Below are positions 1 to 5,048 of a DNA stretch of 7,343 bases, one piece after another. The position numbers and the translations under genes are program-made. The stretch is from Nitrospiraceae bacterium (GTDB lineage: Bacteria > Nitrospirota > UBA9217), in assembly GCA_003454665.1 (NCBI GenBank), contig DMKB01000286.1, positions 1 through 7,343 on the forward strand, written 5' to 3'. Positions within the stretch are counted from its first letter, which is position 1, and every line of letters begins with the position of its first letter. The notes below the pieces were generated by a model. It had not been told where the DNA came from. It saw nothing but the letters and a program-made list of their open reading frames with translations, and ran no database searches.

Positions 1-686
1 ACTCGCGGTTTCGCGAATTTCCGGGACTCGACCTGACTGAGTATGCGTCTCTCTACTGTCTGCCGCTCTACGTGTATTCGAACAGCACTCTGGTGGGAGT
101 CATGGAGCTCCTGTACACGAGAGAAAAAGGATTCAGCGATGAAGAAATTAATTTTTTCACGACCCTGACGGGCATTCTGTCCACGACGATACAGAATGAA
201 GAGTTGCAGGGTGAACTTCGCAAGATGAACCTTGAACTTGAGCAGTGGGTAACGGAGAAGACCGAGGAGCTCCGCGCGTCAGAAGAGCGCTACCGGACCC
301 TTGTCGAGAGCGCCTGCGAGTCCATTTTCGTCCTTGCCGAGAACGGGGACATCGTGTTCGCAAACGACCAGGCGTCGCGACTTACGGGTGTCCCCAAATT
401 CAAGCTTATCCACAAAAACCTTCTCGAGCTTTTTGTCGATCCCTCGCAGCCGAAGGGGATCCTTTCCGAGGCCTTCCAGGGCCACGAATCCCTCCGGCAA
501 GGAGAGCTCAAGAGGGCCGACGGTACGGTGGTGCCCGTCGACGTGATTGCCGTGGGATTACGGCTTATGGGAAAACCCTTTGTCCAGTCCGTTATTCATG
601 ATACGTCTTCCCGCGCCCGTCTGGAGAAGCTCCTGGCGGAAAAAGAGCAGGAGATAGCCGCCCTGAAGGCAAAAGTATCTTCGTGA
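1..686 (+). CDS. GAF-PAS sensory protein, 3' part only (5' end outside window)
   Basis: The reading frame is open to the left edge (first full codon at position 3) and stops at TGA 684-686, so about 227 C-terminal residues are visible. The GTG at 72 lies inside a domain and is not taken as the start. Roughly nt 3-190 encode the end of a GAF domain: an LPLYV strand, then LVGVMELLY, then FSDEEINFFTTLTG, the usual final strands and helix. Nt 190-290 encode a charged heptad-like helix, probably a coiled-coil linker. Nt 280-610 encode a PAS domain (YRTLVESACESIFVLAENGD, then IVFANDQASRLTG, then RADGTVVPVDV). A short Glu/Lys/Leu-rich helix ends the protein. GAF and PAS domains sense small ligands, redox state or light and pass the signal through such helices. 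No histidine kinase, GGDEF, EAL or HTH domain follows the PAS, so any output domain must be N-terminal or on a partner protein. The signal and partner cannot be told from this sequence. Confidence 0.85.
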   Translation, partial: SRFREFPGLDLTEYASLYCLPLYVYSNSTLVGVMELLYTREKGFSDEEINFFTTLTGILSTTIQNEELQGELRKMNLELEQWVTEKTEELRASEERYRTLVESACESIFVLAENGDIVFANDQASRLTGVPKFKLIHKNLLELFVDPSQPKGILSEAFQGHESLRQGELKRADGTVVPVDVIAVGLRLMGKPFVQSVIHDTSSRARLEKLLAEKEQEIAALKAKVSS

Positions 687-706
687 CGGCCCGCCGGGAT
701 CAGGAG

Positions 707-748
707 AAAGTTCAGAGTGCAAAGTTCAAAGTGCAAAAGGCAAAAGAC
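707..748. repeat. Heptamer tandem repeat, six units
   Basis: Six consecutive 7-bp units start at 707, 714, 721, 728, 735 and 742. The first four follow the pattern AAAGTTC or AAAGTGC (the second has AGA at its start); the last two are AAAAGGC and AAAAGAC. It begins 20 bp after the stop codon of the sensor gene. Short heptameric tandem repeats are known in intergenic DNA of cyanobacteria and some other bacteria and probably arise by slipped replication; a function is not established. A shorter heptamer repeat occurs in front of rpoN in this same window. Confidence 0.8.
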
Positions 749-795
749 TCTTTGGCCGTTGACTTAGAGAGATAACAGACTGGTATTCGTAATCA

Positions 796-829
796 ATTAA
801 CGTATTGCCAAAAGGGCGAAAACGTTAAT
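796..829. repeat. 8-bp inverted repeat with 18-bp spacer
   Basis: ATTAACGT (796-803) is matched perfectly by its reverse complement ACGTTAAT (822-829). Inside the spacer GCC (807-809) can pair with GGC (815-817), so a transcript could fold into a two-part stem. No T-run follows, so it does not look like an intrinsic terminator. It could be a protein-binding site or part of an untranslated RNA; the sequence does not decide. Confidence 0.5.
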
Positions 830-898
830 CGCGTGATCATCCCGCCGAAGGGGCAGTGTTTTCCCGGTGCAATTCTTGATGACGAGCAGCGCCGTCCC

Positions 899-933
899 GC
901 TTTTCCCGCTGCGATTTGAGTAGCGGAAAAGGC
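899..933. repeat. Imperfect stem-loop upstream of the lptC promoter
   Basis: GCTTTTCCCGCT (899-910) pairs with AGCGGAAAAGGC (922-933) apart from small bulges, around an 11-nt loop. It lies 8 bp upstream of the predicted -35 box. No T-run follows it, so terminator function for the upstream gene is doubtful, though a weak or factor-dependent stop is possible. Confidence 0.4.
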
Positions 934-941
934 ATTTGAGC

Positions 942-970
942 TTTACATATTTACCATATTATGGTATAAA
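942..970 (+). promoter_or_regulatory. Predicted sigma70-type promoter for lptC-lptA-lptB and downstream genes
   Basis: A -35 box TTTACA (942-947; consensus TTGACA) and a -10 box TATAAA (965-970; consensus TATAAT) are separated by exactly 17 bp. Each box matches 5 of 6 consensus bases. The predicted transcription start is near 977, giving a leader of about 46 nt before the lptC ATG. This is the best promoter match I see in the window, and it sits where the cluster should start. That it drives the whole cluster through rpoN and the PTS genes is inference. Confidence 0.6.
952..966. promoter_or_regulatory. 15-bp palindrome overlapping the lptC promoter (candidate operator)
   Basis: TACCATA (952-958), one central T, then TATGGTA (960-966): perfect 7-bp arms. 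It fills the 3' half of the promoter spacer and runs into the first two bases of the -10 box. A repressor bound here would block RNA polymerase. No regulator is identified, and AT-rich promoters can contain palindromes by chance. Confidence 0.4.
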
Positions 971-979
971 ATATGCATA

Positions 980-999
980 GGCGGCCGCATTCGGCCGCC
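980..999 (+). promoter_or_regulatory. GC-rich hairpin at the 5' end of the lptC leader
   Basis: GGCGGCCG (980-987) and CGGCCGCC (992-999) form a perfect 8-bp stem closed by the tetraloop CATT. It starts only about 3 nt after the predicted transcription start and ends 23 nt before the lptC ATG. No T-run follows (ATAATAACTT), so it is not a standard terminator. A 5'-terminal hairpin of this kind can protect mRNA from 5'-end-dependent decay or affect translation; which applies here is unknown. Confidence 0.55.
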
Positions 1000-1022
1000 A
1001 TAATAACTTCTAAAACCTTGTT

Positions 1023-1598
1023 ATGAGACTCAAGAAGCTGAAGGATACAAGGGTTGTACAGGCATCGATTGCCTTACTGCTCCTCTTCGCGATCTACGGC
1101 GGCGCGCATCTGTTGCGCGGCAGGGAGATCGCCATGCCGTCCCTGTTCCGTTCCGCCTCCGGTTCCCGGCTGGTCATGAGCATGGAAGGCTTCACCTTTA
1201 CCCAGTCCGAAAACGGCCAGATTGCATGGCGCATGAGCGCAGAGAGCGCTGACCTCTTCGAAAATAAAAAAGCCAGCCTTCGTGAAATTGAAATTGTGTA
1301 CAGTGGCAAGGGCGCCGGCGAGGCGGCCCTTCGCGGTGAACGGGGAAAAATGAACACGGTCACCGGAGACGCCACGATACAGCGCGGCTCCAAGGAGGTC
1401 AGGATCATCACGAGCGACGGGTATCTCCTCACGACCAATTCGCTCAGCTGGAAGGCGCGTGAGCGTGTTGTCCGGACACGTGACGCGTTCAAACTCCTCG
1501 GCCGTGAAATCTATCTCGAAGGCCGGGGGATTACGGCACATCTGGATGAGAACCTGCTGGAGGTGGAAAAGAATGTCAAGGCAGTTCTTCAGGAGTAG
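1023..1598 (+). CDS. lptC: LptC, inner-membrane LPS transport protein
   Basis: LptC is the bitopic inner-membrane protein that takes LPS from the LptB2FG transporter and hands it to LptA in the periplasm. The 191-residue product begins with a short basic stretch (MRLKKLKDTR), then one hydrophobic segment at about residues 13-26 (ASIALLLLFAIYGG), fitting the uncleaved N-terminal anchor of the family. The rest is a beta-rich periplasmic domain with the LptC pattern: MEGFTFTQSENGQIAWRM, then SAESADLFENKKASL, then MNTVTGDATIQ. The length matches E. coli LptC (191 aa). ATG 1023 is the only good start, because an in-frame TAA lies at 1011-1013 and the anchor would otherwise be lost. No clear Shine-Dalgarno sequence precedes it. 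The 3' end overlaps lptA by 26 bp, which supports coupling and the identification. The usual enterobacterial neighbour kdsC is not directly upstream. Confidence 0.9.
   Translation: MRLKKLKDTRVVQASIALLLLFAIYGGAHLLRGREIAMPSLFRSASGSRLVMSMEGFTFTQSENGQIAWRMSAESADLFENKKASLREIEIVYSGKGAGEAALRGERGKMNTVTGDATIQRGSKEVRIITSDGYLLTTNSLSWKARERVVRTRDAFKLLGREIYLEGRGITAHLDENLLEVEKNVKAVLQE
1559..1563 (+). promoter_or_regulatory. Ribosome binding site that fixes the lptA start
   Basis: GGAGG lies 9 nt upstream of ATG 1573, inside the end of lptC. It supports ATG 1573, which opens on a signal peptide, over starts further upstream in the same frame. Confidence 0.75.
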
Positions 1599-2103
1599 TT
1601 TCCTTGCTGCCGTCATGGTGTTGATCGCCGTGGCCGGCTGGGGCGCCGGAAATCCGGCGCCAGGGGAACGAGAGCCGATCGTGATTACCGCCGAGCGCAT
1701 GAAAGCGACCAAACTGGGCGACCGGGTCACCTTTTTGGGGAACGTGGAGCTCAAGAAGGAAGACATGATTCTTACGTCCGACGCGATTGTTGTTTTTTAT
1801 AATAATAGGACGAAAGGCGTTAATGAGATTGAGGCCCGGGGAAATGTCCAGGTGCGCCGGGAAGGAAGGGTGGCATTCGCGAACCGGGCGCTCTATTACA
1901 GCCGTGAAGAGAAAATCGTTCTTACCGGTGATGCGCGTATCATAGAAAATAAAAACCAGATCGGCGGCGACAGGATAACGGTGTTCGTACGTGACGACCG
2001 CAGTATTGTTGAAGGCGGCAGGGTGCTGTTCTACCAGGATAAGGCCGAAGAGAGCGAAAAGGCGGAAGAGGGAGCGAGTGTTGACACGAAGAATTCCGAG
2101 TAA
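1573..2103 (+). CDS. lptA: LptA, periplasmic LPS transport bridge protein (OstA-like domain)
   Basis: LptA polymerises in the periplasm into a beta-jellyroll bridge that carries LPS between LptC and the outer-membrane protein LptD. From ATG 1573 the product has 176 residues (E. coli LptA: 185). Residues 1 to about 25 look like a signal peptide: basic start (MSRQFFRSS), a hydrophobic core (FLAAVMVLIAVAGW), then small residues before PAPGEREP. The OstA-like repeat follows: VITAERMKATKLGDRVTFLG, NVELKKEDMILTSDAIVVFY, EARGNVQVRREGRVAFANRA, LTGDARIIENKNQIGGDRI. The last 25 or so residues are a charged Glu/Lys/Ser-rich tail of unknown purpose, probably disordered. The frame stays open upstream to 1459, but that part is lptC read in another frame. 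The 26-bp overlap with lptC and the order lptC-lptA-lptB support the assignment. Confidence 0.93.
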   Translation: MSRQFFRSSFLAAVMVLIAVAGWGAGNPAPGEREPIVITAERMKATKLGDRVTFLGNVELKKEDMILTSDAIVVFYNNRTKGVNEIEARGNVQVRREGRVAFANRALYYSREEKIVLTGDARIIENKNQIGGDRITVFVRDDRSIVEGGRVLFYQDKAEESEKAEEGASVDTKNSE

Positions 2104-2202
2104 ATGAGAAGCAGCAAAATTGCTCCGCTCTGTTCAAACCGAAGGGCGCGCATAATGAGACGTGGCTCGTCGGTCTTTTGAGACGGTTCTGTGGGATATG
2201 CT

Positions 2203-2925
2203 ATGCAGGGACTTGAGGCAAAAAAACTGGAGAAATGGTACAAAGGCAGAAAGGTCGTCCGGGGGGCGAGCTTTCAGGTCAAGAGCGGAGAGGTCGTCGG
2301 TCTTCTCGGTCCGAACGGCGCCGGTAAAACGACGACGTTCTATATGGTCGTGGGACTGGTGCGGCCGGACCAGGGACGGGTCGTTCTTGACGGGACGGAC
2401 ATTACAAAGATGCCGATGTACCAACGGGCCCAGAACGGCATCGGGTACCTGGCCCAGGAACCCTCTGTTTTCAGGAAACTGACGGTCGCGGAGAACCTGA
2501 TGGCCATACTCGAGACGCTCAATATTTCGGCAGGAGAGCGGAACGAGCGGCGTGACAGCCTGCTCAACGAGTTCGGCATTATGCACCTGGCGGACAACAA
2601 GGCGTTTACCCTGTCCGGCGGCGAGCGGCGGCGTGTGGAAATCGCCCGTGCTCTTACGCTGTCACCTTCCTTCATGCTCCTCGATGAGCCCTTCGCGGGG
2701 ATCGATCCCCTTGCGGTCCAGGATATTCAGGGCATTATCGCTCACCTCAAGAGCAAGGGGATCGGGATCCTGATCACCGACCACAACGTTCGGGAGACGC
2801 TCGCGATCACGGACCGGGCCTATATTATCAATGAAGGGAAGATCATCGAAGCAGGATCGGCTTCGGAAATTATGGCAAGCCCGCGTGTTCGGGAATTCTA
2901 CCTGGGGCAGGCCTTCAGGATGTAG
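2203..2925 (+). CDS. lptB: LptB, ATPase of the LPS export ABC transporter
   Basis: LptB is the cytoplasmic ATPase that, as a dimer with LptF and LptG, powers extraction of LPS from the inner membrane. All ABC ATPase motifs are present and intact (numbering from ATG 2203): Walker A GPNGAGKT at 36-43, Q-loop Gln 85 in YLAQEPSVF, signature LSGGE at 137-141, Walker B FMLLDEP with Asp 161 and catalytic Glu 162, and switch His 194 in ITDHNVRE. YLAQEPSVFRKLTVAENL and FAGIDPLAV are typical of LptB rather than other ABC ATPases. The product has 240 residues; E. coli LptB has 241, with catalytic Glu 163 and His 195, so this start aligns within one residue. GTG 2191, four codons upstream, is in frame and possible, but GTGGGA at 2191-2196 makes a better ribosome site for ATG 2203. 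lptF and lptG are not in the window. Confidence 0.95.
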   Translation: MQGLEAKKLEKWYKGRKVVRGASFQVKSGEVVGLLGPNGAGKTTTFYMVVGLVRPDQGRVVLDGTDITKMPMYQRAQNGIGYLAQEPSVFRKLTVAENLMAILETLNISAGERNERRDSLLNEFGIMHLADNKAFTLSGGERRRVEIARALTLSPSFMLLDEPFAGIDPLAVQDIQGIIAHLKSKGIGILITDHNVRETLAITDRAYIINEGKIIEAGSASEIMASPRVREFYLGQAFRM

Positions 2926-2965
2926 TCATGAAAAATACCAGGTTGCAGGCACTCAATCACCAATG

Positions 2966-3014
2966 AGCTCCAGAGGCCAGGCATACCATTCAAAACGTTT
3001 AGGCCATTGGAGCT
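2966..3014. repeat. Long imperfect inverted repeat between lptB and rpoN
   Basis: AGCTCCA (2966-2972) pairs with TGGAGCT (3008-3014), and GGCC (2975-2978) pairs with GGCC (3002-3005), with a 2x2 internal mismatch and a 23-nt loop. In a transcript this would be a stem of 11 pairs. No T-run follows directly, so it is not a classical terminator. It may be an mRNA processing or stability element separating lpt expression from rpoN expression, or a fragment of a dispersed repeat. Confidence 0.5.
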
Positions 3015-3046
3015 TTGCATCGGGGTAATATTTGGGGTTTGCGATG

Positions 3047-3070
3047 TGAAGTCTGGAAGTTGGAAGTTGG
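3047..3070. repeat. Short heptamer repeat directly upstream of rpoN
   Basis: TGGAAGT occurs twice in tandem (3054-3060, 3061-3067) and continues as TGG, giving 17 bp of exact 7-bp periodicity. A degenerate unit TGAAGTC (3047-3053) precedes it. It ends 9 bp before the rpoN ATG and contains the only purine-rich stretches (GGAAG at 3055-3059 and 3062-3066) that could serve as ribosome binding site for rpoN. Confidence 0.6.
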
Positions 3071-3079
3071 TTTAATCAT

Positions 3080-4558
3080 ATGGAAGCACGACTTGAACTG
3101 AAACTGTCCCAGAAGCTCATTATGACGCCGCAGCTTCAGCAGGCGATTAAGCTGCTGCAGCTGTCGAGGCTTGAGCTTGTTCAGTCTGTCTCGCAGGAAC
3201 TCATGGAGAATCCTGTGCTGGAGGAGCTTCCCCTGGACGCCGCCGATGAAGACGCCGGCGGCAGTGAGGGTGAGGATGCAGGTGAGGTCCTGCCGTCGGC
3301 GGAAGCGGGGAATGAAAAGACCGGCGCGGCAGAAGCAACGGACACAGCGGAACTCAAAAGCGATCTCACCCACGGTCAGGAGTGGGATGAATACCTGAAC
3401 GAGATGGATGACGGGCGCGACTTCGGGTATGCAGAGTCGAATGAAAACGAGCTGCCGTCGTACGACCAGCGGCTGACCCGCCGTCCATCGCTGAGTGACC
3501 ATATCCTCTGGCAACTTCGGCTCTCGACATCCGATCCGGGCCTCCTGAGCGGCGGAGAATGGATCATCGGAAACATCGATGATGACGGCTATCTTCGGAC
3601 ATCGCTCGACGAGCTTGAAAAACAGTCCTCCCTCCCGCAGAAGACCCTGGAACGTGCACTCCACCTGATACAAAGCTTTGACCCGCTCGGCGTAGGGGCG
3701 CGCACGCTCCAGGAATGCCTGCTTATTCAGGTGAAGCAGCTCGACTTCGAGGGCACGCTTGTCGAGAAGATCATCCGGCTTCATCTTACGGACATCGAAA
3801 AGAAACGGTACGCGAATATTGCGAAGGTCCTCGATGTATCGCTCCAGGATGTCATGGAGGCGGCGCAGATTATTATTCACGAAATGGAGCCGAAACCCGG
3901 GAGGCCGTATACGGCAACTGACACGCACTATGTGGTGTCCGATGTGTACGTAACGAAAGTGGAAGAACGCTACGAGATACAGCTGAACGATGAAGGATTG
4001 CCGAGGATACGCATCAGCCCCTACTATCGAAAGCTTCTGAGCCGATCGGACGAAATCGACAAGGCAACCAAAGAATATATCGAAGAGCGGATGCGATCTG
4101 CGCAATGGCTCATCAAGGGCATGGAACAGCGGAATAAGACGATATACAAGGTTGCCGAGAGCATCGTGCAATTTCAGGAAGATTTTCTCGAGCACGGCGT
4201 TTCCGACCTGAAGCCCATGGTGCTGAAGGATGTGGCGGAAGATATATCGATGCATGAGTCCACGATAAGCCGCGTCACCACGAACAAGTATATGCATACT
4301 CCCCAGGGCATCTTTCCGATGAAGTTTTTCTTTACCACCGGTTTTTCCGCCGGGACCGGGAGCGAGGTCTCATCCCTCACCGTGAAGGATGCCATACAGA
4401 AAATGATCAAGGAGGAAGACTCATCGACGCCGCTCAAGGACCAGCAGATCGTCGACTCCTTGAAGGCGCAGGGGATCAACATCGCAAGGAGAACGGTGGC
4501 AAAATACCGTGAAGAGCTCAGGATACCGCCGACGAGCGTCAGGAAGCGGATTGGATAG
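3080..4558 (+). CDS. rpoN: RNA polymerase sigma-54 factor
   Basis: RpoN directs core RNA polymerase to -24/-12 promoters and needs AAA+ enhancer-binding proteins to open DNA, commonly for nitrogen, motility and envelope genes. The 492-residue product has the family layout. Region I at residues 1-50 contains LELKLSQKLIMTPQLQQAIK then LLQLSRLELVQSVSQEL, the Gln/Leu-rich segment that contacts activator and core. Region II at about 50-130 is acidic and low in complexity, as is normal. The core-binding region follows (LSDHILWQLRLS; GNIDDDGYLRTSLDELE; SFDPLGVGARTLQECL), then the DNA-binding part (LKDVAEDISMHESTISRVTT, KYMHTPQGIFPMKFFF). The RpoN box ARRTVAKYRE, which reads the -24 element, is intact at 469-478. 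ATG 3080 is the standard family start. The ribosome site is weak: GGAAG 13 nt upstream, within a heptamer repeat. ptsN starts 16 bp after the stop; the hpf gene usual at this place is absent. Confidence 0.97.
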   Translation: MEARLELKLSQKLIMTPQLQQAIKLLQLSRLELVQSVSQELMENPVLEELPLDAADEDAGGSEGEDAGEVLPSAEAGNEKTGAAEATDTAELKSDLTHGQEWDEYLNEMDDGRDFGYAESNENELPSYDQRLTRRPSLSDHILWQLRLSTSDPGLLSGGEWIIGNIDDDGYLRTSLDELEKQSSLPQKTLERALHLIQSFDPLGVGARTLQECLLIQVKQLDFEGTLVEKIIRLHLTDIEKKRYANIAKVLDVSLQDVMEAAQIIIHEMEPKPGRPYTATDTHYVVSDVYVTKVEERYEIQLNDEGLPRIRISPYYRKLLSRSDEIDKATKEYIEERMRSAQWLIKGMEQRNKTIYKVAESIVQFQEDFLEHGVSDLKPMVLKDVAEDISMHESTISRVTTNKYMHTPQGIFPMKFFFTTGFSAGTGSEVSSLTVKDAIQKMIKEEDSSTPLKDQQIVDSLKAQGINIARRTVAKYREELRIPPTSVRKRIG

Positions 4559-4563
4559 CTGAT

Positions 4564-4598
4564 GACCTCCTGATATGATACGGATGAGAGACCTCCTG
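4564..4598. repeat. 9-bp direct repeat flanking the ptsN start codon
   Basis: GACCTCCTG occurs at 4564-4572 and again at 4590-4598, 26 bp apart. The first copy ends two bases before the ptsN ATG and the second lies in its codons 6-8. CCTCC resembles the 3' tail of 16S rRNA rather than a Shine-Dalgarno sequence. It may be chance, or a scar of a rearrangement at the rpoN-ptsN junction. Confidence 0.4.
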
Positions 4599-5048
4599 CG
4601 GGATACCCTGGTGATCGAAGATATCAGCGCATCCGACCGGAACGGCGTCATCAGTGAATTTGCTGAGTTGCTCCGGTCAGCGGGACTGGTAGGGGACAAG
4701 GATGAGATTGTTCGCCTCCTTGTTGATCGTGAGACGCTCGGAAGCACCGGCGTCGGTGACGGCGTGGCCATTCCGCACGGGAAAGTGCCGGGGCTGCAGG
4801 AAATGATCGTGTCCTTCGGTCGGTCGAGGAAGGGCGTCGATTTCGAGTCAATGGACGGCAAGCCTGCGTACCTGTTTTTTCTCCTTCTCGTACCGCCGAA
4901 CAACCCCGGCGAACACCTGAAAATGCTCGCCCGGATATCCCGGATACTCAAAAACCCGGCGCTGCGCGAACAGTTACGGTCTGCACACGACGGCCGGGAG
5001 ATCCGGCAGATGATAATCGAAGAGGACAGTAAGTATCCGCAACCATGA
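4575..5048 (+). CDS. ptsN: PtsN, nitrogen-regulatory PTS EIIA component (EIIA-Ntr / fructose-type EIIA)
   Basis: EIIA-Ntr is a cytoplasmic phosphocarrier at the end of the PTS-Ntr relay (EI-Ntr to HPr/NPr to EIIA-Ntr). In other proteobacteria it regulates potassium transport, sensor kinases and nitrogen or stress responses instead of importing sugar. The 157-residue product is a single PTS EIIA type 2 domain of normal length. The phosphorylated histidine is His 68 in GVAIPHGKV, equivalent to His 73 of E. coli PtsN. Family segments before and after it are clear: LLVDRETLGSTGVGDG, AYLFFLLLVPPNNPGEHLKM, and LARISRILKNPALREQL. It lies 16 bp after rpoN and overlaps hprK by ATGA. No Shine-Dalgarno sequence precedes ATG 4575 or the in-frame ATG 4584, so translation may depend on coupling to rpoN; 4584 is an acceptable alternative. 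A plain fructose EIIA is unlikely given the rpoN neighbour. Confidence 0.93.
   Translation: MIRMRDLLRDTLVIEDISASDRNGVISEFAELLRSAGLVGDKDEIVRLLVDRETLGSTGVGDGVAIPHGKVPGLQEMIVSFGRSRKGVDFESMDGKPAYLFFLLLVPPNNPGEHLKMLARISRILKNPALREQLRSAHDGREIRQMIIEEDSKYPQP

Larger units (their letters stand above)
687..1022. other. 336-bp intergenic region ahead of the lpt-rpoN cluster
   Basis: This gap separates the sensor gene from lptC and is more AT-rich than the genes around it. From left to right it holds a heptamer tandem repeat (707-748), an 8-bp inverted repeat (796-803/822-829), an imperfect stem-loop (899-933), a sigma70-type promoter (942-970) with a palindrome across it (952-966), and a perfect hairpin (980-999). 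I see no convincing coding region on either strand and no tRNA. No hairpin followed by a T-run, which would mark an intrinsic terminator for the upstream gene, is present. Each element is listed separately. Confidence 0.8.

Noticed and set aside
72..74. GTG as the start of the first gene
   Set aside because: The frame is open to the window edge, and residues before the GTG (LPLY) belong to the same GAF strand.
759..789. TTGACT as a possible second promoter -35 box
   Set aside because: The only -10-like hexamer (TATTCG) is 19 bp away and poor. The site at 942-970 is much better.
797..957. About 53 open codons on the - strand in the intergenic region, with a protein-like stretch ending in LLAIR
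   Set aside because: There is no ATG or GTG, the only TTG is near the end, there is no ribosome site, and no family is recognised. At most a gene remnant.
1459..1572. Upstream extension of lptA to 1459
   Set aside because: This part overlaps lptC in another frame. ATG 1573 has a GGAGG site and opens a signal peptide as expected for LptA.
1074..1766. 230-codon open frame on the - strand opposite lptC and lptA
   Set aside because: It overlaps two well-supported genes on the + strand and shows no family features.
3008..3031. Promoter for rpoN using TAATAT at 3026-3031
   Set aside because: No acceptable -35 box lies 16-18 bp upstream; TTGGAG at 3008-3013 is only 12 bp away.
2999..4297. 432-codon open frame on the - strand opposite rpoN
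   Set aside because: The + strand encodes a complete sigma-54 with all family motifs. The antisense frame is a by-product of its codon use and shows no recognisable domain.
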